Origin: Candidatus Makaraimicrobium thalassicum
Lineage (GTDB): Bacteria; Omnitrophota; Gorgyraeia; Tantalellales; Tantalellaceae
Reading direction: 5' to 3'
NCBI GenBank assembly: GCA_003644505.1
Contig: QNCM01000004.1
Span: 1-64,000, forward strand
Length of the DNA: 64,000 nucleotides
The position numbers were made by a program, and so were the translations under genes. The notes below the pieces were generated by a model. That model did not search any database, was not told where the DNA came from, and saw only the letters and a program-made list of their open reading frames with translations. This document shows positions 1-8,206 of the stretch, piece by piece. Every line of letters begins with the position of its first letter. The first letter of the stretch is position 1.

Positions 1-150
1 AACTTTTTCCAACCACTGAAACTTTTTCCTAAGCAAACTTGATGTCTGCCCTTTTAATCTCCCTACCACCGCACTCACTGCATACTTCGGAGGAATAATC
101 ATCACTGTATGAATATGATCTCTAGAGGCAGAGCCAAAGCCTATTATCAT
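1..150 (-). pseudogene. IS200/IS605-type TnpA transposase fragment
   Basis: Read on the minus strand from about base 120 to base 1, an uninterrupted frame contains DHIHTVMIIPPKYAVS, then VVGRLKGQTSSLLRKKF. This matches the HUH-motif region and the following helix of IS200-type Y1 transposases (established family knowledge). The frame can be followed upstream to an ATG at 148-150, but that part does not look like a TnpA N-terminus, so the first 50 or so residues seem to be missing. The protein would continue left of the window. It is probably a decayed or 5-prime truncated insertion, overlapping the promoter region of the TPR gene to its right. Confidence 0.6.
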
Positions 151-162
151 GGGGGTGGCGAG

Positions 163-1236
163 GTGAGTAACCGCTTGATCATAATCGCGGGTATGCTTTT
201 TTTGCTGGGTAATATTGTTTTTGCTCAAGGAGAGTCACAGGAGAAAGAACCTCCCGGCATGCTTCAAGCCCGGCAAACGCCCGGGATAAGAGGTTATACC
301 TATAACCTCAAACGATTGTTAGAACAGATGGAAGAGAATGTCAGGAGAGTAGATAGCGAGATAAAAGAGGGAGAGATCAGAACGCGCAATGAAGAAAAAG
401 AATCCAGGGTATTGGGACATTTTGAGAAAGGGAACGCCCTTTATAAAAAGGGGAAGCTGAAAGAGGCGGATAAACAGTGGCAAAGAGCGTTAGAGATCAG
501 CAGGGACCCTGAAATGAAAGGGTATATCAAAACAGCTGAAAAAAGAGCGAAAGAAGAAGATGTCGCCCGTAAGAAAGAAGAACAGGAAAGACAAAGGAGA
601 CTTGAGGCTGAACAAAAGGAGAAAGAACGCCGGCTTAATGAGCAGGCAAAGGTATTTTACGACCAGGCAGTTTCTCTCTATAACTCCGGGGATTACGAGC
701 AGGCTCAGGTAAAGTTTGAACAGGCGACTCAGGTTGTCCCGCATTATTTCAGGGCCGGCGATTATCTCCGACGCATTCCTGAAGATATCCGGAAAGAGAA
801 AGAGAAACGGGAACTGGAGCGATGGAGAAGGCTAAAGGAACAGCAGGAAGCGGAACAGGCCCGTAAAGACAAGGTCAATTCCATTTATAAAGAGGCAACT
901 TCTTTATATAACCGGGACCGGTTCGATGATGCGAAATCGCTTTTAACCCAGATACTGGAGCTGGATCCAACCCATCAAAAAGCGAGGGACTATTTAGAGA
1001 ACAGGATCCCCTGCCGGATAGAGAAGCTACGTGAGGCCGAGCAGAAAGAAAAGGAACGCAGGCTCAGGGACAAGAAAGCCGCTGAAGATAAGAAGCAAAA
1101 AGAGGAAAAGAGGAGATTAGAGGCTGAGAAAGAAGTACTGAGGTCCGTGAAAAAAGGCCGAGAGAAGATCAGGAAACAGCTGAAAGAGAAAAAGAGCCTT
1201 GAAAGGGAAATACAAGGAAAGCTTTCCAGAATGTGA
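163..1236 (+). CDS. secreted TPR / coiled-coil protein
   Basis: Hypothetical protein of 357 residues. GTG at 163 is preferred because a G-rich ribosome site (GGGGGTGGCGAG) lies just upstream and because it gives a clean signal peptide: short N-region, hydrophobic stretch LIIIAGMLFLLGNIVF, likely cleavage after VFA. An upstream ATG at 109 would add 18 residues that overlap the transposase remnant. Three TPR-like helical pairs are visible (near residues 85-120, 165-205 and 245-285), separated by very charged coiled-coil linkers rich in K, E, R and Q. It probably acts as a periplasmic scaffold. No enzymatic motif is visible and no specific function can be given. A run of nine C follows the stop codon. 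Confidence 0.75.
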   Translation: MSNRLIIIAGMLFLLGNIVFAQGESQEKEPPGMLQARQTPGIRGYTYNLKRLLEQMEENVRRVDSEIKEGEIRTRNEEKESRVLGHFEKGNALYKKGKLKEADKQWQRALEISRDPEMKGYIKTAEKRAKEEDVARKKEEQERQRRLEAEQKEKERRLNEQAKVFYDQAVSLYNSGDYEQAQVKFEQATQVVPHYFRAGDYLRRIPEDIRKEKEKRELERWRRLKEQQEAEQARKDKVNSIYKEATSLYNRDRFDDAKSLLTQILELDPTHQKARDYLENRIPCRIEKLREAEQKEKERRLRDKKAAEDKKQKEEKRRLEAEKEVLRSVKKGREKIRKQLKEKKSLEREIQGKLSRM

Positions 1237-1339
1237 CCCTCCCCCCCCCAATATCTTTTCTGATTTAAGTTAATACAAAACACGTGTGGCAGAGTTGATA
1301 GGAACTTTTTAAAAAAATTTAAAATGTTCTAAAATCCTA

Positions 1340-1368
1340 TTGACAAACAATTGATTGTTGTGTATACT
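1340..1368 (+). promoter_or_regulatory. sigma70-type promoter of mraZ / dcw cluster
   Basis: TTGACA at 1340-1345 and TATACT at 1363-1368, separated by exactly 17 bases, in an AT-rich stretch. The predicted transcription start is near 1375, giving a leader of about 30 bases before the TTG start of mraZ. It is the best promoter match in the first 15 kb and probably drives the dcw operon. Confidence 0.75.
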
Positions 1369-1377
1369 CCTTTGATA

Positions 1378-1404
1378 TGTGTGGATTAAAGTGGAGGGAA
1401 GTGG
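1378..1404 (+). promoter_or_regulatory. candidate MraZ operator (three GTGG repeats)
   Basis: GTGG occurs at 1381-1384, 1391-1394 and 1401-1404, a strict 10-base period. The second and third units read AAAGTGG and GAAGTGG, separated by three bases. MraZ is known to bind direct repeats of this kind upstream of its own gene (TGGGN with 5-base spacers in E. coli; AAAGTG-type boxes with 3-base spacers in Mycoplasma). Here the boxes lie between the predicted transcription start and the start codon and include the ribosome site, so bound MraZ could block initiation. Autoregulation is inferred. Confidence 0.6.
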
Positions 1405-1405
1405 T

Positions 1406-1843
1406 TTGTTTTACGGAGAATATTTACATGCGCTGGACAAAAAAAATCGCCTGATCATCCCGTCACGGTTCCGCGATTCGATAACGGAAATGTGTATCGA
1501 GAAATTTTACCTTACCCGCGGCCTGGATGAATGTCTCTTCATGTTCGCTGAGAGCGAGTGGAAAGCGCAGGAAAACAGCTTTAAAAGCATGCCCTTTACA
1601 AAAAGGGAGGTAAGGAAATTCAAGCGTTTGTTCTTCTCCGGCGCTGTGCCGGTTGTTCCCGACAAACAGTGGAGGGTATTGATACCCGACTATTTACGGG
1701 AATACGCGAAGCTGTCGAAAAACATAATGATAATCGGCGTTTCTAACCGTATCGAAATATGGGACAGGGATAAATGGGGGGATTTTTACAAATCTTCAAA
1801 ACAGAATTATGAGGAGATCGCCGAACGGCTGATAGAATTTTAA
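1406..1843 (+). CDS. mraZ: transcriptional regulator MraZ
   Basis: MraZ is a ring-forming DNA-binding protein of the AbrB/SpoVT fold that controls the division and cell-wall cluster. The 145-residue product begins MFYGEYLHALDKKNRLIIP, the usual MraZ opening, and carries a second copy of the fold in its C-terminal half (near VVPDKQWRVLIPDYLREYA). TTG at 1406 is chosen as start: GGAGGG lies seven bases upstream and the protein then begins exactly as the family does. An ATG at 1379 would add nine unmatched residues, lacks a ribosome site and starts almost at the predicted transcription start. It is the first gene of the cluster. Confidence 0.95.
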   Translation: MFYGEYLHALDKKNRLIIPSRFRDSITEMCIEKFYLTRGLDECLFMFAESEWKAQENSFKSMPFTKREVRKFKRLFFSGAVPVVPDKQWRVLIPDYLREYAKLSKNIMIIGVSNRIEIWDRDKWGDFYKSSKQNYEEIAERLIEF

Positions 1844-1855
1844 AGGAGGGCTGAA

Positions 1856-2047
1856 ATGTACAGACGATATGCGATCAAGTTTCATAAGAAACAGCTGGAA
1901 TTCGTCGATTGCAATAACATGCTGGAAAGGATCAAGAGGGCGAGGGCGCTGCCTTCAGGGATCTCGCATCTGGGTGTCAAGGAGTATGCTGTTTCTTCCT
2001 CCGAATTGGGAGAAAAGAAGCATATAAGGATGAATAGCGATGTGTAA
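1856..2047 (+). CDS. small hypothetical protein
   Basis: Sixty-three codons starting 12 bases after mraZ, with a strong ribosome site (AAAGGAGGG) spaced correctly before the ATG. The product is basic and soluble, opens MYRRYAIKFHKKQLEF and has one cysteine; no family is recognised. The tight spacing and the Shine-Dalgarno sequence favour a real gene co-transcribed with mraZ and rsmH. It could instead be a chance frame, as it is short and has no recognisable domain. Confidence 0.5.
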   Translation: MYRRYAIKFHKKQLEFVDCNNMLERIKRARALPSGISHLGVKEYAVSSSELGEKKHIRMNSDV

Positions 2048-2112
2048 GCACGTCTAGGCGCGCTGCCGGACCTTTCCTGGGTGCGCCCTTGAGGCATTTT
2101 GGCGGAGGGACG

Positions 2113-2301
2113 ATGAAGAGATATCTGCAGGCATGTGAAATAGGCGGCTCGATTTACGGAAGGAAACGGCCGGCGGCTGATAGAAGCAGCGGCGATAACA
2201 ACAGGCGCGCGGGCAGGCAAAACCTTGTGAAGGACTATGACAGGTTCTATAAAAGACAGGCCGTTGCCATGCGCAAGATTTTCCAGCGGAGTGGGATCTG
2301 A
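2113..2301 (+). CDS. small basic hypothetical protein
   Basis: Sixty-two residues opening MKRYLQACEIGGSIYGRK, very rich in arginine and lysine, with no recognisable domain. GGCGGAGGG lies just before the ATG. It sits between the previous small gene and rsmH; the 65 bases before it contain a short GGCGC/GCGCC inverted repeat. An RNA-binding or purely structural role is possible, but nothing in the sequence shows it. Confidence is limited by length. Confidence 0.35.
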   Translation: MKRYLQACEIGGSIYGRKRPAADRSSGDNNRRAGRQNLVKDYDRFYKRQAVAMRKIFQRSGI

Positions 2302-2371
2302 ATCCGCACGAGGACTTAAGCTGCTTTTAGTCGCGCAAGTCATATGTTCATTTAAAATGAAAGGATTTTTT

Positions 2372-3256
2372 TTGCATTTTCCGGTTCTTTTGCGGGAAGT
2401 CATAGATTACCTTGATCCTGTCCCCGGCGATGTTATCCTTGACGCGACCTTAGGCGGCGGAGGGCACGCGGTCGAGATCCTCAAGAAAATAGTTCCCGGG
2501 GGCAGGCTTATAGCCCTTGACAGGGACCCGGAAGCCGTCGAGAGAGGCAGACAGCGGCTTGAGAATTTTAAGGATGAGGTGATATTCATAAACGATGATT
2601 TCCGGAATGTCGACAGGGTCCTGAAAAGGGCCGGGATAGAGGGTATCAACGGCGCGATATTCGACTTGGGGATGTCCTCTTTTCAGGTGGATGACGGGCG
2701 AAGGGGATTCAGTTTTTTGAAAGATGGGCCGCTGGATATGCGGTTCAATGTCAGCCAGAAGCTGTCAGCCGCGGATGTTGTGAACAGGTCAGGGAAAGAA
2801 GAGCTCGCGGATATTATAAAAAGATACGGAGAAGAGAAGCATGCCAGGCTTGTTGCGGGGGCGATCCTGGCGGCGCGGCGGAAAAAGCGGATCAAGACTA
2901 CCGGTGAACTGGCGGATATCATTCTCAAGGCGGCGGGCGGAAAATACCGGAAGCAACGGCTTCATCCAGCCTGCCGGGCGTTTCAGGCATTAAGGATTTA
3001 CGTGAACGATGAGCTTGCCGCCCTGGAAGAGGCGGCAGACAAGACGGTTTTTTATCTGCGCCCGGGAGCCAGGATGTGTGTTATATCGTTCCATTCTCTT
3101 GAAGACAGGATCGTCAAAAATATCTTCCGCGGAATGGCAAAAAGAGGCGAGGTCACACTCGTTACCAGGAAGCCGGTCACGCCCGGGAGGGAAGAGGTCC
3201 GGGGTAATCCCCGAGCAAGAAGCGCGAAACTGCGCGTGGCGGAAAGAGTGATATGA
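2372..3256 (+). CDS. rsmH: 16S rRNA (cytosine(1402)-N(4))-methyltransferase RsmH
   Basis: RsmH (MraW) methylates N4 of C1402 in the 16S rRNA decoding centre using S-adenosylmethionine. Visible motifs are DATLGGGGHAVEIL (SAM-binding loop, near residue 30), ALDRDPEA, FDLGMSSFQVDD, the HPACRAFQALRI segment and the C-terminal VISFHSLEDRIVK. TTG at 2372 gives MHFPVLLREV, the usual family opening, and AAAGGA lies six bases upstream. An in-frame ATG at 2357 adds five residues but has no ribosome site. Length is 294 residues, normal for the family. Its end overlaps ftsL by four bases (ATGA). Confidence 0.95.
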   Translation: MHFPVLLREVIDYLDPVPGDVILDATLGGGGHAVEILKKIVPGGRLIALDRDPEAVERGRQRLENFKDEVIFINDDFRNVDRVLKRAGIEGINGAIFDLGMSSFQVDDGRRGFSFLKDGPLDMRFNVSQKLSAADVVNRSGKEELADIIKRYGEEKHARLVAGAILAARRKKRIKTTGELADIILKAAGGKYRKQRLHPACRAFQALRIYVNDELAALEEAADKTVFYLRPGARMCVISFHSLEDRIVKNIFRGMAKRGEVTLVTRKPVTPGREEVRGNPRARSAKLRVAERVI

Positions 3257-3615
3257 GGTTAGATAAATTTATTGTCACGGGGATCATCGTAACGGTAGCA
3301 GCGACCGGTTACGTGCATCAGCGCGTCGAGATCGTCAAGGCCGCGTATGGTTTACAGGAAACGGGCAGGCACCTGTCCTGCCTCGTTGACCAGAATTCAA
3401 AGTTAATGTATAATCTATCCAGACTGGAGTCTCCCGGCTATCTCCTTGCCTCGCTGAACGGCGAGGAGATTGAATTCGCAAATTATGGAACCAGACGAGT
3501 GGACAGTTGCCAGCTTGCTCTCGGTGATTCCGGTAATGGCAGTGCCAGTGAGAGTTTTATCGATAAGTTCCTTGATCTTTTCACTTTGAGCGCCGAAGCG
3601 AAACCGCGGGAATAA
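3253..3615 (+). CDS. ftsL: FtsL-like cell division protein
   Basis: A 120-residue protein overlapping the rsmH stop by four bases. It has a single N-terminal membrane segment (FIVTGIIVTVAATGYV, roughly residues 5-20) followed by a helical periplasmic stretch that could form the FtsL coiled coil. FtsL sequences are poorly conserved, so the assignment rests on topology, size and position between rsmH and ftsI. It would join the FtsQ-FtsL-FtsB complex that controls FtsW-FtsI. The C-terminal third is serine- and glycine-rich and does not look like classical FtsL. Confidence 0.7.
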   Translation: MRLDKFIVTGIIVTVAATGYVHQRVEIVKAAYGLQETGRHLSCLVDQNSKLMYNLSRLESPGYLLASLNGEEIEFANYGTRRVDSCQLALGDSGNGSASESFIDKFLDLFTLSAEAKPRE

Positions 3616-3645
3616 GATCGTGATATCAAACTGTTGCGGGGAACA

Positions 3646-5340
3646 ATGTTCAGGGCACGCCAATATTTCCTATTTTTCTTTTTGATATCATTTCTCCTGG
3701 CTCTGCTCATAAGGCTGTTCTATCTTCAGATCCTCAGTTTCGACAGGTTTTCGGCCATGGCCTCCGAACAACATAACAGCGTGCTTAAGGTAGAGCCGCA
3801 CAGAGGGGCTATATTTGACAGGTATATGGAACCGCTGGCCCTGAATCTGGACGCTCCGAGCATTTATTGTAATCCCGGAGAGGTCAAGGATAAAGAGCGT
3901 ACGGCAGATATGCTTTCGAGCATCCTTCATACCGGCCGGCCGGCCCTTTTGGAAAAGCTTGGCAGGGACAAGGGTTTTGTATGGCTGGAGCGCAAAGTTG
4001 ACAGCGGAACGGCAGATAAAATAAAAGAATTGAGGCCGCCCGGTATATATTTTGTGGACGAGACTAAACGGCGCTATCCGAACGATAATATGGCAGCGCA
4101 TATTATCGGTTTTGCCGGGATTGATAACAGAGGTCTCGAAGGACTTGAAATGCTGTATAATGAGAAGCTCGGCGGCAGGCCGGGATGGAGGCACCTGGTA
4201 AGGGACGCGAAGAGAAGGCCCGTCCTGGTCAACGAGAAGGAATCAATACCCCCGCAGAACGGCTATAACCTCGTTCTGACGATCGACAGTGTCATACAGT
4301 ACATAGCGGAAGAGGAACTGGAAAACATGGCGCGGAAATTCCACGCCTCCAGTGCTTCTGTCGTGGTTATGGACCCGGTTTCCGGGAAGATCCTGGCACT
4401 GGCGAATTATCCGGATTACGATCTGAACGCCTTTTCCGAGGCGCCGCGGAAACATATGAAGAACACCGCCATATCCAGCGTTTATGAGCCGGGCAGCGTT
4501 TTCAAGATAATTACCGGAAGCGCGGCCCTGGAAGAGGGAGTGGCCGATCTCGATGATCGGTTGTACTGTGAAAACGGGAAATATAGGGTGGAAGGGCGGA
4601 TATTGAATGATTACCACGGCTACGGGGAACTCTCTTTCCGCGAGATAATAGCAAAGTCCAGTAATATCGGGACGGTTAAAGTGGCGAGGGCGCTCGGGGG
4701 GAGGAAGCTCTATGAGTACATTAGAAGGTTCGGTTTTGGAGAAAAGACAGGCATTGATCTGCCCGGGGAGGTAAGCGGCATAAGCAGACCTCCCGCGGCA
4801 TGGTCCCGCAGCGATATAACCACCATACCGATAGGCCAGGGCATAGCGGTTACCTCGGTTCAGCTGGCATGCGCCGTGAGCGTTATCGCGAACGGCGGAT
4901 ATCTGATGAAGCCGTATATTGTGGATCGGATAATGACCTGGAAAGGCGGGGTATATAAAAAGAATAAACCGGTGCCAAAACGGAAAGTTTTAAGTGAAAG
5001 GACCTGTGAGAAGATGAAGGATGCCTTGCGGTATGCGGTGACTGACGGTACCGGCAGGTATGCCGCATCAAAACTCTATGCCATGTGCGGGAAGACGGGG
5101 ACAGCCCAGATGGTCGACCCGGAGGGCGGATATTATCCCGATAAGTATAATTCCACGTTCATAGGGTTCGCTCCGCTGGAGTCTCCTGCTGTCAGTATCG
5201 TTGTGGCCGCCCGTGATCCTCACCCTGTCTATTTCGGCGGAAGCGTTGCCGGGCCGGTCTTTAAAAGAATAGCGGAGCGCACATTGCAGTATATGGACTC
5301 CGGTGGCGCAGGGATCAACACGGGCTCTGGAACGGATTGA
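3646..5340 (+). CDS. ftsI: division-specific peptidoglycan transpeptidase (class B PBP, FtsI type)
   Basis: Class B penicillin-binding protein that cross-links septal peptidoglycan with FtsW. It has one N-terminal membrane helix (YFLFFFLISFLLALLIRLFY), the dimerisation segment with PHRGAIFDR, and a transpeptidase domain with the catalytic SVFK (serine near residue 284), SSN, and KTGTA (near residue 483). The length of 564 is normal. ATG at 3646 follows a G-rich stretch; a TTG 12 bases upstream is an alternative. No C-terminal PASTA domain is visible, so it is FtsI-like rather than SpoVD-like. Its position between ftsL and murE is the usual one. Confidence 0.93.
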   Translation: MFRARQYFLFFFLISFLLALLIRLFYLQILSFDRFSAMASEQHNSVLKVEPHRGAIFDRYMEPLALNLDAPSIYCNPGEVKDKERTADMLSSILHTGRPALLEKLGRDKGFVWLERKVDSGTADKIKELRPPGIYFVDETKRRYPNDNMAAHIIGFAGIDNRGLEGLEMLYNEKLGGRPGWRHLVRDAKRRPVLVNEKESIPPQNGYNLVLTIDSVIQYIAEEELENMARKFHASSASVVVMDPVSGKILALANYPDYDLNAFSEAPRKHMKNTAISSVYEPGSVFKIITGSAALEEGVADLDDRLYCENGKYRVEGRILNDYHGYGELSFREIIAKSSNIGTVKVARALGGRKLYEYIRRFGFGEKTGIDLPGEVSGISRPPAAWSRSDITTIPIGQGIAVTSVQLACAVSVIANGGYLMKPYIVDRIMTWKGGVYKKNKPVPKRKVLSERTCEKMKDALRYAVTDGTGRYAASKLYAMCGKTGTAQMVDPEGGYYPDKYNSTFIGFAPLESPAVSIVVAARDPHPVYFGGSVAGPVFKRIAERTLQYMDSGGAGINTGSGTD

Positions 5341-5361
5341 CGCTGGCATAGGTACGAAAAT

Positions 5362-6816
5362 ATGGATAATTCAGTGGATACGCTGCTTAAAACGCAGTCG
5401 TTCAGCGAAAAGAACATCAAGACGGATTCCCGGGAAGTGGAAGCCGGCGATGTCTTTGTAGCGATAAAAGGGACTGTTCATGACGGGCATGACTATATCC
5501 GCGAAGTCCTTGAAAAAGGCGCGTCGCGCGTATTATGCGGACATGAACCACCCGGATTATCCGGGGAGGGCCGCGGAAGGATCATGATCGTCGAGGATCC
5601 CCGCGTGGCCCTTGGGCATATCGCCAGAGATATCTTTAAGGATCCGTCAAGTTCTCTTTCGGTTTACGGCGTTACGGGGACGAACGGGAAGACGACTACG
5701 GTATTTTTGATAGACAGCGTTTTGAACAATGCCGGAAGGGCCAGCGGACTGGTAAGTACGGTCTTTACAAAGACCTCAGGGGATATCCTTATCCGCTCAT
5801 CCATGACCACGCCGGATCTGATAACGCTGAACCGGCTTTTGTCAGAGATGATCGCCGCAGGTAGACACGCGGCGGTTATCGAGATATCGAGTCATGCGCT
5901 TGACCAGCAAAGGGTCTGGGGAATAGGACTGGACAGCGCGGTGTTTACCAATATAACACCGGAACATCTGGATTACCACGGGGACATGGCGACCTATTTA
6001 AGGGATAAATCCAGGATATTCAGGAACTTAAAACCGGACGGCACGGCTGTGTTGAACCTGGATGACCCCATGGTGATCGGTCTCAGGGAGACTATGGATT
6101 TCCCCCGGCTTGTAACATTCGGCATGAGAAAGGGGGCCGATGTCAGCGCCGGAGGAGTCCGGTTATCGGCTGAGGCGACCGAATTCGATCTGATCGCCGG
6201 AAGGCTCGGGTCCAGGCGTATACGCACCGGGCTTATCGGGGAACATAACATCCGCAACATATTAGCCGCCACAGCAGCTCTTTTGAACAGTGGATTAGGG
6301 TTAGAGGAGATAAAGGAAGGGGTGGAGAAGGCGCCGCCTGTCCCCGGCCGTTTAGATTCCGTGCGTACCAGCGCGCCTTTCAGGGTTTTCGTGGATTACG
6401 CGCATACGCCGAACGCCCTGGAGGCTGTCTTGCGATGCCTGCGCTCTCTGGCGGCGGGAAAGCTCATCTGTGTGTTTGGATGCGGAGGGGATCGTGACAG
6501 GACAAAAAGACCTGTTATGGGTGGGATCGCAACGGCGATCTGTGACCGCGTTATACTTACAAGCGATAATCCCAGAACGGAAGATCCGGGAGAGATCCTG
6601 CGGCAGATCGAAAAGGGAGTGTCTAACAAAAATAATTATAGTATAATAGAGCAGAGACAGGAGGCTATCCGGGAATCCCTGGAAGCAGCAGTCGAAGGCG
6701 ATATAGTGATCATAGCCGGAAAGGGACACGAGGATTGCCAGATCATAGGCGAGACAACAGTGCATTTTGACGATAAAGAAATTGCCGGGGATATCCTTAA
6801 GGGACTCGGCTATTAA
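5362..6816 (+). CDS. murE: UDP-MurNAc-L-Ala-D-Glu:meso-DAP ligase MurE
   Basis: Adds the third amino acid to the UDP-MurNAc dipeptide in the cytoplasm. The P-loop GVTGTNGKTTT lies near residues 100-110, the central domain contains STMTTPD-like and HALDQQRV segments, and the C-terminal domain carries VDYAHTPNALE and SDNPRTEDP. The DNPR motif is the known specificity signature for meso-diaminopimelate, so the cell wall should be DAP type. The 484-residue length is typical. It lies 21 bases after ftsI and 19 before murF, consistent with one operon. Confidence 0.96.
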   Translation: MDNSVDTLLKTQSFSEKNIKTDSREVEAGDVFVAIKGTVHDGHDYIREVLEKGASRVLCGHEPPGLSGEGRGRIMIVEDPRVALGHIARDIFKDPSSSLSVYGVTGTNGKTTTVFLIDSVLNNAGRASGLVSTVFTKTSGDILIRSSMTTPDLITLNRLLSEMIAAGRHAAVIEISSHALDQQRVWGIGLDSAVFTNITPEHLDYHGDMATYLRDKSRIFRNLKPDGTAVLNLDDPMVIGLRETMDFPRLVTFGMRKGADVSAGGVRLSAEATEFDLIAGRLGSRRIRTGLIGEHNIRNILAATAALLNSGLGLEEIKEGVEKAPPVPGRLDSVRTSAPFRVFVDYAHTPNALEAVLRCLRSLAAGKLICVFGCGGDRDRTKRPVMGGIATAICDRVILTSDNPRTEDPGEILRQIEKGVSNKNNYSIIEQRQEAIRESLEAAVEGDIVIIAGKGHEDCQIIGETTVHFDDKEIAGDILKGLGY

Positions 6817-6835
6817 GTGTTGACCCCCATATAAA

Positions 6836-8206
6836 ATGATTAGTGTAGGCAGAATAGCACAGGTGACCGGCGGCAGGCTCTTATCAAAAGAACCGGACAC
6901 GTCTGCCGGCGGTTTTTCCATGGATTCTCGCACAATACGGCCGGGTCAGTTTTTTATCGCCGTAAAGGGCGAGAACTTTAACGGGCATGATTTCGTTGAC
7001 GAAGCCGTGAAAAAAGGCGCGTCGGGCCTGATCATCGAACACCCATGGAAGACGGCCTTGGGGAAGAAAGCTGATCACGTCATTGTTGTGGAGGATATCC
7101 GTAAGGCCATGGGCTTGATAGCGGCGGAGATAAGGAGGGGAACCGATATTCCGGTCGTTTGCATAACAGGGACCAACGGCAAAACTACGGTGAAGGACAT
7201 TCTGTCCTATATGCTTTCCTCTAAATACAGGGTCCTGAAGAGCAGGAAGTCATACAACAATCTTATCGGCCTGAGCCTGACGTTATTCGACCTGGATCCG
7301 TCTTACGACGTCGCGGTCCTGGAGCTGGGAACGAATCATCCCGGAGAGATATCGGAACTTGCGGAGATAGCCGGGCCGCACATGGCGATCATTACCAATA
7401 TCGGGGACGCGCACCTTGAAGCCTTTGTTGACAGAGAAGCCGTTTTTGCCGAAAAAATGACTCTCCTGGATTTCCTGCCGGATACGGGGGTAGCGCTTTT
7501 GAACGGGGACGATCGTTTGCTGGCAAAGGCCGCGGAGCGCGGCGTTATGAAGAAGCTTTACGGGATGTCTCCCGGATCTGATTTCCTGATCACCGGCCTT
7601 TGTAAAGGGGAGGAAGGATATGACTTTTTTCTCAACGGGGACAGGTTCCATCTTCCGCTGGAAGGCAGGCACAATGTTTACAATGCGGTGGCTGCGGTGG
7701 TCGCGGCCGGGCATCTCGGGATGCGCAGCGGCCGGATACAGGAAGCCCTGGATGGTGTCTCTTTGCCGGAGATGCGTCTTCAAAGGACCAGAATAAACGG
7801 TCTTTTATTTCTCAATGATTCATACAACGCCAATCCTGATTCCTTCGAGTGCGCGCTTGAGGTTCTGCAGGACAGCGCCGCTGGGCGTAAGAAGGGCGTG
7901 GTAGCCGGCGATATGCTGGAGCTGGGCGCCCGGAGCGATGAATTTCACCGGATGGTCGGAAAAAGTATAGCCGGAAAAGGCATTGATTTTCTTGTAGCAT
8001 TAGGCGGCAGGGCCAGGGATATCGTGCGCGGCGCGCTTGCGTCAGGTATGAAAAAAGACAGCGCTTTATGCGCGGAAAGTCATGAAGATGCCGCGGAGAT
8101 GATCCGGCGGATGGCGGGCCCTGAAGCGGTAGTGTTGTTGAAAGGTTCACGCAAAGCAAAGATGGAGGAAGTACTCAAGTGTTTTACCATATCCTGTACC
8201 CTTTGA
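6836..8206 (+). CDS. murF: UDP-MurNAc-tripeptide:D-Ala-D-Ala ligase MurF
   Basis: Adds the D-Ala-D-Ala dipeptide to make the UDP-MurNAc pentapeptide. The N-terminal domain includes DSRTIRPGQFFIAVKG; the ATP site is CITGTNGKTTVKD; the C-terminal domain has NDSYNANPDSFE and the AGDMLELG segment typical of MurF. 456 residues is normal. The 3-prime end overlaps the start of mraY by 28 bases, suggesting coupled translation. Confidence 0.95.
   Translation: MISVGRIAQVTGGRLLSKEPDTSAGGFSMDSRTIRPGQFFIAVKGENFNGHDFVDEAVKKGASGLIIEHPWKTALGKKADHVIVVEDIRKAMGLIAAEIRRGTDIPVVCITGTNGKTTVKDILSYMLSSKYRVLKSRKSYNNLIGLSLTLFDLDPSYDVAVLELGTNHPGEISELAEIAGPHMAIITNIGDAHLEAFVDREAVFAEKMTLLDFLPDTGVALLNGDDRLLAKAAERGVMKKLYGMSPGSDFLITGLCKGEEGYDFFLNGDRFHLPLEGRHNVYNAVAAVVAAGHLGMRSGRIQEALDGVSLPEMRLQRTRINGLLFLNDSYNANPDSFECALEVLQDSAAGRKKGVVAGDMLELGARSDEFHRMVGKSIAGKGIDFLVALGGRARDIVRGALASGMKKDSALCAESHEDAAEMIRRMAGPEAVVLLKGSRKAKMEEVLKCFTISCTL

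Noticed and set aside
1241-1249. Run of nine C as a phase-variable tract
   Set aside because: It lies after the stop codon of the TPR gene and not in a coding region or an obvious promoter spacer, so slippage would have no clear effect.
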